Assembly: GCA_050946375.1 (NCBI GenBank)
Contig: JBMNUT010000001.1
Location: 124,001-188,000 of the forward strand
Length of the DNA stretch: 64,000 nucleotides
Reading direction: 5' to 3'
Origin: UBA1794 sp050946375
GTDB lineage: Bacteria > Bacteroidota > Bacteroidia > Bacteroidales > Bacteroidaceae
Below, piece by piece: positions 1 through 8,832 of this stretch (within the stretch, counting starts at the first letter, position 1; each line of letters opens with the position of its first letter). Position numbers and translations under genes: made by a program. A model generated the notes under the pieces. That model was given only the letters and a program-made list of their open reading frames with translations. It made no database searches and was not told the origin of the DNA.

Positions 1-213
1 ACTTTGCGGCCCAACATGCAAGGCAATCCGGAGCAACGGCCGGACTGCCCCGCGAAGGGCAAAGCAGCAATATCTGTAAATCCGTTTACAATGACCGTAA
101 TTCGGGTACATGCGTAGCGGAGAGAGGAAGATATCTTTGCGCTGTGGTTTAAGCCCCACTGCCTGCGAGGCGGGGACTTGCCGGACAACGGACCCTAAAA
201 AAAGACTTCACAC
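1..213. other. Leader region of first operon, no gene seen
   Basis: I see no convincing gene in this stretch; the short reading frames crossing it on the minus strand lie antisense to the amidohydrolase. It holds a 49-bp element at 64-112 that recurs upstream of the alcohol dehydrogenase operon, and a -7 box at 132-139, which together form the promoter described separately. The untranslated leader between the -7 box and the start codon is about 70 bases. Confidence 0.5.
64..139 (+). promoter_or_regulatory. Promoter with 49-bp operator, copy 1
   Basis: Bases 64-112 are identical to 2649-2697. Inside lies the inverted repeat GTAAA-TCCG-TTTAC. A Bacteroidetes -7 box, TATCTTTG, is at 132-139. 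The 19 bases between operator and -7 box differ from copy 2 but have the same length, and no TTTG-type -33 element is present at the usual place. This is what an activator-dependent promoter would look like. The AraC-type regulator at 6229-7041 is the obvious candidate activator (inference). Confidence 0.75.
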
Positions 214-1242
214 ATGAAATTTCAGACAATGGCACTGGCGGTGCTGATGACTTTCCCTGCCGGAACAGACGCCGAAGAGCCCGCAGACGGCGGAGCGATA
301 GACCTGCATGCACATATTGTGACAGAAGAATATGCAGCCCTGACCGCACGGCACGGAGCGACATGCGAGGAGGGATTCCCCCTGCCCCAATGGACGGCAG
401 AGGGACACCTGCAGTTCATGGACGAAGCCGGCATAGGCTGCGCGGTCCTGTCGATGCCTGCTCCTCAGCCGTTCTATGGCGATGTGCAGGAATGCGCACG
501 GTGCGTCAGGAGCGTCAACGAAGAGTCGGCCCGACTGAAAGAAGCATTTCCCGGTCGGTTCCGCTTCTGTGCGGCCTTGCCCCTGCCCGACGTGAAAGCG
601 GCCTTGCGCGAAGCGGTCTATGCGCTCGACACTTTGGGAGCCGACGGAGTGAAACTGGCCTCGAACAGCCGGGGCCTGTACTTAGGCGACCCAAGGCTCG
701 ATACGCTCATGGCGGTGCTCAACGAGCGGAATGCGGTGGTCATCATCCATCCCCACGTTCCTACGCCGCCCTCCCTGCCCCAGTTGACGTCGGCCACGCC
801 CGTGCCGGTCTACGAATACCCGGCCGAAACGACACGCGCCGTAACCAATATGCTGGCCCGCAACGTACTGACGCGCTTCCCCCGGCTGAAAGTGGTCGTC
901 CCCCACTGCGGCTCCTTTCTGCCGCTGAGCATCCCACGCATGAAAGCGCTGGTGCCGGCACTGGTTCAGGGAGGCTTCATGCAGCAACCCGTCGACTGGG
1001 AGGGCAATCTTGCACGGCTCTACTACGACCTGGCGGGATGCCCCACGAAGGAAGTCATCGGCGCGTTGCTCACCATCACCACACCGGACCACATACTCTA
1101 CGGCTCCGACTATCCCTATCTGCCGCCCGAAGTACTGAAAGCCAACCTGCAGCGCTTGCGTTCGCTGCTGGCCTCCGATGCAGAACTGGCGCAATATGCC
1201 GACCTGTTCCTGCGGGAAAATGCGCTGCGGCTGTTTGAGTAG
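214..1242 (+). CDS. Exported amidohydrolase family 2 (ACMSD-like) metal-dependent hydrolase
   Basis: This is a 342-residue TIM-barrel amidohydrolase. The metal-site pattern of the family is visible: LHAH near residues 31-34, a His in HPH near 176, His in PHCGS near 231, and Asp in GSDYPY near 297. Family members (ACMSD, gamma-resorcylate decarboxylase, small-molecule lactonases) decarboxylate or hydrolyse aromatic and other small acids. Residues 1-20 form a short hydrophobic leader consistent with export, which is unusual for the family. It is the first gene behind the 49-bp operator and is followed 71 bp later by the Fe-S aldo/keto reductase. The substrate is not predictable from sequence. 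Confidence 0.8.
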   Translation: MKFQTMALAVLMTFPAGTDAEEPADGGAIDLHAHIVTEEYAALTARHGATCEEGFPLPQWTAEGHLQFMDEAGIGCAVLSMPAPQPFYGDVQECARCVRSVNEESARLKEAFPGRFRFCAALPLPDVKAALREAVYALDTLGADGVKLASNSRGLYLGDPRLDTLMAVLNERNAVVIIHPHVPTPPSLPQLTSATPVPVYEYPAETTRAVTNMLARNVLTRFPRLKVVVPHCGSFLPLSIPRMKALVPALVQGGFMQQPVDWEGNLARLYYDLAGCPTKEVIGALLTITTPDHILYGSDYPYLPPEVLKANLQRLRSLLASDAELAQYADLFLRENALRLFE

Positions 1243-1313
1243 AGAGACAAAGGGGCCTCCCCGTCCGGAGATTCCGACCCCCTTATTTTATCCACATAAA
1301 AGACTTTTTTGCA

Positions 1314-2606
1314 ATGGAAAGACGTGACTTTATCAAGCGTTCACTGCTGGCTGCGGCGGGAGCAGCACTGGGTCCGCGGTTGCTGGCAGGCGAAACGCAG
1401 CAAGAAGCGGCTGCGCATCAGAACCGGCCGGGCGAAGGCATACTGAACTTCAACCCGCTCATGCAATACCGCCCGATGGGGCGCACCGGAGTAAAGGTGT
1501 CGGCACTCGGATTCGGCATGCTCCGGCTGCCCACAAAGGGCGGTCATGTAGATTACGACCAGACAACGGCCATGGTGCACCGCGCCATCGAAGGCGGAGT
1601 GAACTACATCGACACCGGGCGCGTCTACCTGGGCGGCGAGAGCGAACTGGCCGTAGGCAAGGCACTGGCAGGAGGATGGCGCGACAGAGTGTACGTAACT
1701 TCCAAGCTGCCCTGGTGGGAAATGGACAGTGCGGACGACTTCGAACGACTCTTCGACGAGTCGAGGCGAGCCATAGGCACAGACGTAATCGACTTCTACC
1801 ACATACACATGATCATGCACCGCGGATGGCGCGAAAAGGTACTGCCCTACCGGCTCATCGAGAAGATGGAAAAACTGAAGGCCGAGGGCAAGATACGCTT
1901 CATGGGCTTCTCCTTCCACGACGGTCTGCAGCTATTCAAGCAAGTAGTGGAGTTCACTCCGGCGTGGGACTTCTGCCTCATCCAGCACAACTACCTCGAC
2001 TTCGAGTATGAGGCTGGCGTGCTGGGGCCCAAGTATGCAGCCGCCAACGGCATGGGGCTGGCGGTGATGAAACCCGTGCGCACGGGACTGCTGGCCAACC
2101 TGCCGCAGGAGATGAAAAAGGCGCTCGCCTCTACGGGCATACACAAGCCCGATGCCGAATGGGCGCTGGACTATCTGTGGGACATACCCGAGGTGAGCGT
2201 AGCCGTCAGCGGCATGGGCTCGATGGCCGACGTGGAGGAAAACCTGAAATACGCGGCCAAGGCACAGCCCAACATGCTCACCCCTGCCGAACGCGAGGCA
2301 CTGGGAGCGGCCATCTACGCCTACCGTCACGCACCGGGGCACATCGACTGCACCGGCTGCTACCAGTGTATTCCCTGTCCGCACAACGTGGCCATCGGCT
2401 ACATCTTTGCCTACGTCTACAACAACTACCTCGTACAGCACAATTTGCAGCGGACCACGGCCGACTACACCCTGTCCATGTCGCCCGTGCAGCGCGGCGA
2501 TCCTGCCTCGTCCTGCGTAGGCTGTGGAGCATGCCTGCCCAAGTGTCCGCAACATCTCGACATCCCTGATCTGATGAAGCAGGTAGCCAAAGTGATGGGG
2601 CGGTAA
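1314..2606 (+). CDS. Aldo/keto reductase with C-terminal ferredoxin domain and twin-arginine signal
   Basis: This 430-residue protein begins MERRDFIKRSLLAAAGAALG, a twin-arginine type leader, so it may be exported folded with its cofactors. Residues about 55-330 are an aldo/keto reductase barrel: the catalytic Asp and Tyr lie in DTGRVYLGGESE near 100-105 and a Lys in TSKLPW near 131. The C-terminus carries two cysteine clusters, CTGCYQCIPC near 346 and CVGCGACLPKC near 400, the layout of a 4Fe-4S ferredoxin domain found in 'AKR-Fe-S' proteins of anaerobes. It probably reduces a carbonyl compound using reduced ferredoxin or NADPH. It lies in the same operon as the amidohydrolase. Confidence 0.85.
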   Translation: MERRDFIKRSLLAAAGAALGPRLLAGETQQEAAAHQNRPGEGILNFNPLMQYRPMGRTGVKVSALGFGMLRLPTKGGHVDYDQTTAMVHRAIEGGVNYIDTGRVYLGGESELAVGKALAGGWRDRVYVTSKLPWWEMDSADDFERLFDESRRAIGTDVIDFYHIHMIMHRGWREKVLPYRLIEKMEKLKAEGKIRFMGFSFHDGLQLFKQVVEFTPAWDFCLIQHNYLDFEYEAGVLGPKYAAANGMGLAVMKPVRTGLLANLPQEMKKALASTGIHKPDAEWALDYLWDIPEVSVAVSGMGSMADVEENLKYAAKAQPNMLTPAEREALGAAIYAYRHAPGHIDCTGCYQCIPCPHNVAIGYIFAYVYNNYLVQHNLQRTTADYTLSMSPVQRGDPASSCVGCGACLPKCPQHLDIPDLMKQVAKVMGR

Positions 2607-2648
2607 GGAGAACGGCAAACGGCAGTCGTGGGTGCGCAGGCAAGACGA

Positions 2649-2724
2649 GCAGCAATATCTGTAAATCCGTTTACAATGACCGTAATTCGGGTACATGGAT
2701 AACACCACGGGTGAGGTATCTTTG
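2649..2724 (+). promoter_or_regulatory. Promoter with 49-bp operator, copy 2
   Basis: Bases 2649-2697 repeat 64-112 without a mismatch, and the -7 box TATCTTTG at 2717-2724 sits at exactly the same offset as in copy 1. The bases in between are unrelated, so only the operator and the spacing have been kept. It drives the operon beginning with the Fe-dependent alcohol dehydrogenase at 2813. Confidence 0.75.
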
Positions 2725-2812
2725 CAACAAGAAACAGGACGTATGGCCCGACGGCCATCCATCCTCGCTGATTAACCGACAATACTTTTTATAAATAGAA
2801 AGGCTTTATCTT

Positions 2813-3994
2813 ATGGAAACCAATCTTTCGTACGACATGTTCATCCCCACCCACGTACTGTTTGGTGCAGGGATGCTCGAAAAACTAAGCGAACAGGCAC
2901 TGCCGGGCAAGAAGGCGCTGATCGTTATCTCCAATGGTAAATCGACCCGCGCCAACGGTTACCTCGCCCGCACCGAGGAGCAGTTGAAAAAAGCAGGCGT
3001 AGAAACTTGTGTGTTCGACGGCGTCAGCCCCAACCCCACGGTAGGCAACGTGGAAGCCGGTGCGCAGGCTGCGCGGCAGGCAGGCTGTGACTTCCTGGTA
3101 GCACTCGGCGGCGGCAGCGTAATGGACTGCACGAAAGCCATCGCCCTCATGGCCACCAACGACGGAAACCTGTGGGACTACGTGCCCATCGGCTCGGGCA
3201 AGGGACAACCCGTAGGCGTAAAACCGCTGCCCATCGTAGCCATTACCACCACTGCGGGTACGGGCTCGGAGACGGACAACTCCGGAGTCATCACGAAGGA
3301 AGACACATTTGAGAAAGCCTTCGTAGGCGACGCCTCATTGTTCCCCGTGCTTTCCATCGTCGACCCGGAACTCATGAAGAGCGTACCGGCAACCTTCACG
3401 GCTTACCAAGGCTTCGATGCCCTCTTCCACAGCACGGAAGGCTACATAGCCCGGGGTGCCAACCTGATGAGCGACATGTATGCCCTCGAAGCCATCCGCA
3501 ACCTGGCTGAATATCTGCCCCGCGCCGTACAGAACGGCAACGACCTCGAAGCGCGTACCCACGTAGCCTTCGGCAATACCCTCTCCGGCGGGGTGATGTG
3601 CCTGACGCTCATTACCAGCGAGCACGCCTTGGAACACGCCCTTTCGGCCTACCATCCTGAGCTGCCCCACGGCGCAGGCCTGATTATGGTCAGCAAGGCT
3701 TACTACAAATACTTCATCGAACATCACGCCTGCGACGACCGTTTCGTCCGCATGGCGCAAGCCATGGGCATGCCCGAGGCCTCGAAACCGGAAGATTTCC
3801 TCACGGCTCTGACGCGCCTGCAGGAAGCCTGCGGAGTAGCCGACCTGAAGATGTCAGACTACGGCATCACGCCCGATGAGTTTGAGACGCTGATGCGCAA
3901 CACGCGGGACGTAATGGGCATCATGTTCAGCAGCGACCGCGTACAGATGAGCGACGAGGACATCGTGGCCATCTACCGCGAGTCGTACAAATAA
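2813..3994 (+). CDS. Iron-containing alcohol dehydrogenase (group III, YqhD/BdhA-like)
   Basis: The 393-residue length is standard for Fe-ADH. The nucleotide-binding LGGGSVMDCTKA lies near residue 100, and metal ligands of the family are visible as an Asp and His in GFDALFHSTEGY near 200-206, plus His residues in SEHALEHALSAYHPELPHG near 268-286. These cytoplasmic enzymes reduce aldehydes or ketones with NAD(P)H. No signal peptide is present, in contrast to most genes around it. It heads the second operator-controlled operon and is followed after 19 bp by the cyclophilin-like gene. Together with the aldo/keto reductase and an AraC regulator it recalls the E. coli yqhC-yqhD-dkgA aldehyde-response regulon (inference). 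Confidence 0.9.
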   Translation: METNLSYDMFIPTHVLFGAGMLEKLSEQALPGKKALIVISNGKSTRANGYLARTEEQLKKAGVETCVFDGVSPNPTVGNVEAGAQAARQAGCDFLVALGGGSVMDCTKAIALMATNDGNLWDYVPIGSGKGQPVGVKPLPIVAITTTAGTGSETDNSGVITKEDTFEKAFVGDASLFPVLSIVDPELMKSVPATFTAYQGFDALFHSTEGYIARGANLMSDMYALEAIRNLAEYLPRAVQNGNDLEARTHVAFGNTLSGGVMCLTLITSEHALEHALSAYHPELPHGAGLIMVSKAYYKYFIEHHACDDRFVRMAQAMGMPEASKPEDFLTALTRLQEACGVADLKMSDYGITPDEFETLMRNTRDVMGIMFSSDRVQMSDEDIVAIYRESYK

Positions 3995-4013
3995 GCGAGC
4001 AAGACACAGGAGA

Positions 4014-4463
4014 ATGAAGCCTATTCTTCTCACGGTGCTCTGCCTGCTGTGCGCGGCATTAACACAAGCGTCCTGCACGGAAGAGCACGAGCAAAGGGAA
4101 AACGACATGGACACCATCGTACTGACGGCGGGCAACCACCGACTGACCGCTACCCTGGCCGACAACAGCTCGGCACGGGCCTTGAAAGAAGAGTTGTCGA
4201 AAGGCAACATTACCGTACGGATGGAAGACTATGCCCACATGGAGAAAGTGGGACCGCTGGGCAGAAATCTGCCGCGGAACGACCGTCAGACGACCACCGC
4301 GGCCGGCGACCTCATCCTCTACCAGGGCAACCAGTTTGTCATCTACTACAGCCCCAACAGCTGGTCCTTTACCCGATTAGGGAAGATTGACGGCGCCACG
4401 CGCGAGGAGCTGCTGGAAGTATTGGGCGAAGGAGACGTAACCGTAACCCTGTCGCTGAAATAA
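4014..4463 (+). CDS. Cyclophilin-like fold lipoprotein
   Basis: This 149-residue protein has a lipoprotein-type leader ending TQASC, so the mature protein should start at Cys near residue 20. The rest matches the small cyclophilin-like family seen beside aldo/keto reductases and flavodoxins: it includes an L-x-DNSSARAL segment near 44, MEDYAHMEKVGPLG near 70, and a YYSPNSWSFTRLGKI stretch near 115. The family has a beta-barrel fold like cyclophilin but no proven isomerase activity. It is the second gene of the operon, placed between the alcohol dehydrogenase and the cupin. Confidence 0.75.
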   Translation: MKPILLTVLCLLCAALTQASCTEEHEQRENDMDTIVLTAGNHRLTATLADNSSARALKEELSKGNITVRMEDYAHMEKVGPLGRNLPRNDRQTTTAAGDLILYQGNQFVIYYSPNSWSFTRLGKIDGATREELLEVLGEGDVTVTLSLK

Positions 4464-4481
4464 TTTTACAATCTCACCATT

Positions 4482-5000
4482 ATGAACCTGAAGACCACAG
4501 TCATCGCCTTGTCGCTCCTCATGGGAGCAGGCAACGCAAACCTCTTCATCAACGCACAAGACATGAACGCACAAGAAGAAAAGAAGAACACCGAAGTTCC
4601 GGTAATCAGCGCCTTCCCCGTAGGAAGCGAGAACACAGGATACCAACAGTATTTCACCGGCAAATCGTGGCTGGCATCGCTTACGAGCAATAAGGAGCTG
4701 AACGTGCCGATAGCCAACGTAACCTTCGAACCCTCGTGCCGCAACAACTGGCACAGTCACACCGGAGGACAGATACTGATTGCCGTGGGCGGCGTAGGTT
4801 ACTACCAGGAAAAAGGGAAACCGGCACGACGCCTCAACCCCGGCGACATAGTAGAAATCGCACCCAACGTCGTGCATTGGCACGGCGCAGCGCCCGACAG
4901 TTGGTTCTCGCACCTGGCCATCGAGTGCAACCCTGCCACCAACAAAAACACTTGGCTGGAACCCGTGACCGACGAGGAGTATGCCGAGGCAGTGAAATAA
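4482..5000 (+). CDS. Exported cupin-domain protein
   Basis: This 172-residue protein has an N-terminal hydrophobic leader (residues 1-25) and one cupin barrel. Cupin motif 1 appears as WHSHTGGQILIAVGGVGYYQ near 88-107 and motif 2 as PGDIVEIAPNVVHWHGAAPD near 118-137, keeping the His residues that bind a metal. Cupins of this type occur beside carboxymuconolactone-decarboxylase-like genes, as here. It may process or bind a quinone or aromatic compound, but the substrate is unknown. It starts 18 bp after the cyclophilin-like gene and is followed by a hairpin at 5018-5040. Confidence 0.8.
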   Translation: MNLKTTVIALSLLMGAGNANLFINAQDMNAQEEKKNTEVPVISAFPVGSENTGYQQYFTGKSWLASLTSNKELNVPIANVTFEPSCRNNWHSHTGGQILIAVGGVGYYQEKGKPARRLNPGDIVEIAPNVVHWHGAAPDSWFSHLAIECNPATNKNTWLEPVTDEEYAEAVK

Positions 5001-5017
5001 ACTTATTCTACACAAAC

Positions 5018-5040
5018 GATGGGAGGAATTTCCTCCCATC
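5018..5040 (+). promoter_or_regulatory. Intra-operon hairpin between cupin and CMD genes
   Basis: GATGGGAGGA and TCCTCCCATC form a perfect 10-bp stem with a 3-base loop. There is no long U-tract after it, so it is more likely an mRNA-stability or processing element, or a weak attenuator, than a full terminator. Confidence 0.5.
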
Positions 5041-5062
5041 TTCATATCCTGAAAACTGAAAC

Positions 5063-6205
5063 ATGAAGAAAATAATTCTCCCACTCGTGCTGGCCGTCGG
5101 CCTCCAGGCAAGCGTCTTTTCGCAAGAGACAGACCGGATAGCGACCTGCAAGCAGAACTATGCCGCCCTCTTCGGTGGGGAAGCCCTGACGGGCGAAGGC
5201 ACCGACCCGGAAATGATGGACATCCTGCAGAAATTCATCTTCGGCGAAGTCTTCACGACCGGCACACTCACAATGAAACAACGCGAGCTAATCACGTGCT
5301 GCACCCTCGCCACATTGCAGACACTGCCCCAACTCAAGGCGCACGCTGCTGCCGCACTGCGCGTAGGGGTCACACCGACAGAACTGCGCGAAGCCATGTA
5401 TCTCACCGCACCCTTCGTCGGCTTTCCCAAAATGCTCAACGCCGTAGGGGCAGTCAACGAAGTATTCCGCGAAAAAGGCATCAGCCTTCCGCTGAAAGCA
5501 CAAGGCACTACGGACGAAAACACCCGGCACTTTCGGGGAAAAGCCCTGCAAGACAGCCTCTACAAGGGCGGAATTTCGAACGTAATGGCCAACGTTCCCG
5601 GCGGGATGGGCAACGACGTAGCCCGATTCCTGACCGACTATTACTTCGGAGATATTCACACACGGGGCGGGTTGGACCTGGCCACACGCGAATTGTTAGG
5701 CTACTGTGTCCTGACGGCTGCAGAGGCCGAGAGCCAACTCCAGTCGCACTACCACGGAAACCTGGCTGCCGGCAACAGCCCGCAGACAGTGGCTGCCGCC
5801 GTAATACAGACCCTCCCCTACGTAGGCTTTCCCGCCGCCATCAAGGCCTTGCGCATCATTGCAGCCCAAGAGGCCGAGCGGACGAAAAGCGCGGAGCATA
5901 ATCTGGTACGGCTGTCGAAGATAGTGGTCGACCCGAACAGCCTCGACGCGTACAACGCACTTCTACGCGAAGAAATAGAAGCCTCCATGCGCCTCGAACC
6001 CGGTGTGCTGACACTGTATGCTACGGCCGAGAAAAACGCACCCGAGCGCATTACCATTCTCGAAATATATGCCGACAGCGCCGCCTACCAGAGCCACTTG
6101 AAAACGCCCCACTTCCTGAAATACAAGAGAGGTACTCAGGAAATGGTCAAGCAGCTGGAGCTGGTCGACACCACCCCACTGATACCCGGCCTCAAAATCA
6201 AGTAA
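5063..6205 (+). CDS. Exported double carboxymuconolactone-decarboxylase-like protein with antibiotic-monooxygenase-like C-terminus
   Basis: This 380-residue protein has a signal peptide (MKKIILPLVLAVGLQASVFS). Two CMD/AhpD-like helical domains follow, near residues 45-140 (with RELITCCTLATLQ) and 165-265 (with RELLGYCVLTAAEAE). A C-terminal domain near 275-375 resembles the dimeric alpha-beta barrel of antibiotic-biosynthesis monooxygenase (ABM) domains. The cysteines in the two CMD domains do not form a clear CxxC, so peroxidase activity like AhpD is doubtful. It is the last gene of the operon and convergent with the AraC regulator. The fusion of tandem CMD with an ABM domain occurs in Bacteroidetes; the function is not known. 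Confidence 0.8.
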   Translation: MKKIILPLVLAVGLQASVFSQETDRIATCKQNYAALFGGEALTGEGTDPEMMDILQKFIFGEVFTTGTLTMKQRELITCCTLATLQTLPQLKAHAAAALRVGVTPTELREAMYLTAPFVGFPKMLNAVGAVNEVFREKGISLPLKAQGTTDENTRHFRGKALQDSLYKGGISNVMANVPGGMGNDVARFLTDYYFGDIHTRGGLDLATRELLGYCVLTAAEAESQLQSHYHGNLAAGNSPQTVAAAVIQTLPYVGFPAAIKALRIIAAQEAERTKSAEHNLVRLSKIVVDPNSLDAYNALLREEIEASMRLEPGVLTLYATAEKNAPERITILEIYADSAAYQSHLKTPHFLKYKRGTQEMVKQLELVDTTPLIPGLKIK

Positions 6206-6228
6206 GGGCGAAGGAAAAGTAGCGTCAC

Positions 6229-7041
6229 TCATTTCCGATAACGCAGCGGGGACATCCCGACATGCCTCCTGAAAAAACGGGCAAAAAAGGAGGAGTTCGG
6301 AAAATGAAGCTCCTCGGCAATCCGGGTAATGCTCTTATCGGTGGAACGAAGCTGGAGCTTGGCCTCGCGTATGAGGAAGTTCGCCAGCCAGAAATGCACC
6401 GTCTTGTCCGTGACGGCCTTGACCGTACGCATCAGATGCTTATCGGACACGCAAAGACGGTCGGCATAGAAAGCCGCCGTATGCTCTTCCTTATAATAAA
6501 TGTGGAGAAGGCGGAAAAAGTTATCGACAAGTTCGTTCCGACGGGAAACCTCGACGGTTACGACCCGATCCGAATAGATACGGCTCACTTCCATGATGAA
6601 CGAGAAGAGCAACCCTTTCGTGATTTCTTCGCTGTGGGCGCAACTGTTATGCCGCCTCCCTATGAAATCGAAATACTGCATTACCAACACATACGTTTCC
6701 TCGTCGAGCCGGCGGCAAGGCGCATTCGTAGCCTTGTCCGAAATGTCAGCTTTCAGCAGCAAAGGGAAATCGGCCAAATACTCAAAATCGAAATACAGAT
6801 ATTCAAAACGGAAATCGTCAGTATGCGACAACCCTTGGAGCAACATATTGGGAAGCAGGAACAAAAACGAGCCCTTACGCAGCAGTAAGTCGTGACGGTC
6901 TATCTCCACCAGCGCGTTGCCTTGCAAGACCAGCAGAAAACATACGCTGCCTATCCGGGTACGCTGCAAACGATTCTTGGGGAACAGGCGGTTTATGTCG
7001 TCCGTGGCGGGGACAATGCCAAATTTATCTGCGTGCATCAT
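6229..7041 (-). CDS. AraC-family transcriptional regulator
   Basis: The protein is about 270 residues if translation begins at one of two adjacent Met codons near 7041; an upstream Met at 7188 would add a Cys-rich tail and overlap the MFS promoter, so I prefer the shorter form. The N-terminal half is a cupin-like sensor domain. The C-terminal 100 residues hold two helix-turn-helix motifs of the AraC type (KHLMRTVKAVTDKTVHFWLA and ITRIAEELHFPNSSFFARFF, ending HVGMSPLRYRK). It lies between the two operator-driven operons and the MFS gene, and is the best candidate for binding the 49-bp elements at 64 and 2649 (inference). Ligand unknown. Confidence 0.88.
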   Translation of the reverse strand: MMHADKFGIVPATDDINRLFPKNRLQRTRIGSVCFLLVLQGNALVEIDRHDLLLRKGSFLFLLPNMLLQGLSHTDDFRFEYLYFDFEYLADFPLLLKADISDKATNAPCRRLDEETYVLVMQYFDFIGRRHNSCAHSEEITKGLLFSFIMEVSRIYSDRVVTVEVSRRNELVDNFFRLLHIYYKEEHTAAFYADRLCVSDKHLMRTVKAVTDKTVHFWLANFLIREAKLQLRSTDKSITRIAEELHFPNSSFFARFFRRHVGMSPLRYRK

Positions 7042-7195
7042 AGTCAAACAACATTCGGGACAAAAATAAGCGATTATCGGCAAACGGCCTTCCCTTATAT
7101 CACTTTTTGGACAATATTGGCAGGGATATGGACGAAAGGCTTCCGCCAAAAGTCGGGAACTTTGCAGCCGACAAATTAAGAGGTACAAAGATTAT

Positions 7196-8386
7196 ATGAC
7201 AACAGCAAACCGAAATTCCCAACTTTACCTGCTACCCGTAATCGGCGCCATCTCCGCTTTCGGTCCGTTTGTGACCGATTTCTATCTGCCGGCGCTACCC
7301 GTATTGAACAAATACTTCCACACGACAGCTTCTTTAGTGCAACTGAGTTTGACATTCAGCATGATCGGACTGGCCGTCGGCCAGCTCATCATCGGCCCGC
7401 TGAGCGACAAGTACGGACGCAAGAGCCCGCTATTGCTGTCGCTGGCCGCATTCTGTATCTCCACGATAAGCTGCCTCTATGCCCCCAACATCCATTGGTT
7501 TATATTTTTCCGCTTGATACAAGGACTGGCAGGGTCCGGAGGAGTCGTCATTTCCAAGTCCATCGCCACGGACCTCTACGAGGGCAAAGAACTGACCCGC
7601 TTCTTCTCCCTTCTCAGCAGCGTGCAAGGCCTGGCACCCATTTGCGCGCCGGTATTGGGAGGCGTATTGCTGGGAGTAACCAGCTGGAAAGGCATTTTCT
7701 GGATATTGCTTGCCATCGGCATCCTGCTGGTGATAGCGCTCGCGTTCTTCAAAGAATCACTTCCGAAAGAAAACCGACAGAAAGAAAGCATATTTGCCAC
7801 CTTCCATCACTACATTCCCGTGTTCCAAAACGGACAATTCATGAACTATGTATTGGTACAGGCCTTCGCCATGGGCGTAATGTTCACCTACATTGCCGCC
7901 TCACCCTTCATCTTCCAAAGCCATTACGGCATATCACCCGTGGCATACAGTCTCTGCTTTGGCGCAAATGCCATAGCCATTATGCTGGGCAACCTTGTCG
8001 TCTCCTTCTTCCGCAGTGCAGAGCAGGCGATGAAAGCGGGAGTTGCAGGATTCGGACTGGTTAGCCTCGCCGTAGCGGGCGCATTCGTAATCGACGCGCC
8101 GGTTGCAGTCGTCGAAGGCATACTGTTCCTCTTCCTTTTCTTTCTGGGCCTGATATTGCCGAGTTCCACCACACTGGCTCTCGACAAAGAACGGGAGAAC
8201 TCCGGAAATGCATCGGCCCTGCTGGGCTTTCTGATGTTCCTGTTCGGCAGTGTACTCTCCCCGCTTACCGGACTTGGGAACATGCTTTACACGACAAGTG
8301 CCATTATCGTCATGTGTTGCATCGGGGCCTGGATTTGCACCCGCAAGGCAACAGCATCTCTCGCCGTAAAGAAAGTACGGGCATAA
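7196..8386 (+). CDS. MFS transporter, Bcr/CflA drug-resistance type
   Basis: This 396-residue protein has about 12 hydrophobic segments. The family signature between helices 2 and 3 reads GPLSDKYGRKSPLLLS near residues 63-78, and the N-terminus (GPFVTDFYLPALPVL) is typical of the Bcr/CflA group of proton-driven drug exporters. It is divergent from the AraC regulator with about 150 bp between them, which suggests the exporter is co-regulated with the detoxification-type operons and may remove the same compound. No copy of the 49-bp operator lies in front of it. Confidence 0.9.
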   Translation: MTTANRNSQLYLLPVIGAISAFGPFVTDFYLPALPVLNKYFHTTASLVQLSLTFSMIGLAVGQLIIGPLSDKYGRKSPLLLSLAAFCISTISCLYAPNIHWFIFFRLIQGLAGSGGVVISKSIATDLYEGKELTRFFSLLSSVQGLAPICAPVLGGVLLGVTSWKGIFWILLAIGILLVIALAFFKESLPKENRQKESIFATFHHYIPVFQNGQFMNYVLVQAFAMGVMFTYIAASPFIFQSHYGISPVAYSLCFGANAIAIMLGNLVVSFFRSAEQAMKAGVAGFGLVSLAVAGAFVIDAPVAVVEGILFLFLFFLGLILPSSTTLALDKERENSGNASALLGFLMFLFGSVLSPLTGLGNMLYTTSAIIVMCCIGAWICTRKATASLAVKKVRA

Positions 8387-8526
8387 CAGTACCTTCCCCC
8401 CAACCCCGCCAATACGGGAAAGAGCGCACAAGCCCTACATTTTGAAATGTAATAGTAAATATCAAAAGCTAATCAAATATTCTCATTTCCAAAATTCCGC
8501 TTCCTCCATTTCTTTTTTTAACAGTA

Positions 8527-8832
8527 TCAGGAAGAAAAAACGGACAAGAGGAAGACGAGCAGAACTGCGTTCAACAGGAGGGAAACGATGGTTATCGCAG
8601 GCCAAAGAATGCAGAAAATCAGCACGTTTATCCGCTCGTAGGACAGATTCATCCGCCGCCCGTAGTAAAGCAGCCATTGTACACACAGGTTGAAGATATT
8701 GGGCTTCAAATCCCTGGTGTAGTACTTGTTCCAAAAGCGAATGAATGCCTTTTCAGAACAAGCACACAGCGGGAGAATAAAGAACAACTGTAGTCCTCTA
8801 AACAGCAGCAGGGGAATGGTTGTTATGCTCAT
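8527..8832 (-). CDS. Small membrane protein of the tRNA-Lys islet
   Basis: I do not recognise this 101-residue protein. It has a hydrophobic N-terminus (residues 3-22) and a strongly hydrophobic C-terminal region (about 69-99) that would cross the membrane once or twice, with a charged segment between. Its start overlaps the end of the preceding gene's second fragment (8798) by 35 bases, so the two may be translationally coupled. It is the last gene of a leftward series beginning at 11128. Base composition is AT-richer than in flanking genes. Confidence 0.5.
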   Translation of the reverse strand: MSITTIPLLLFRGLQLFFILPLCACSEKAFIRFWNKYYTRDLKPNIFNLCVQWLLYYGRRMNLSYERINVLIFCILWPAITIVSLLLNAVLLVFLLSVFSS

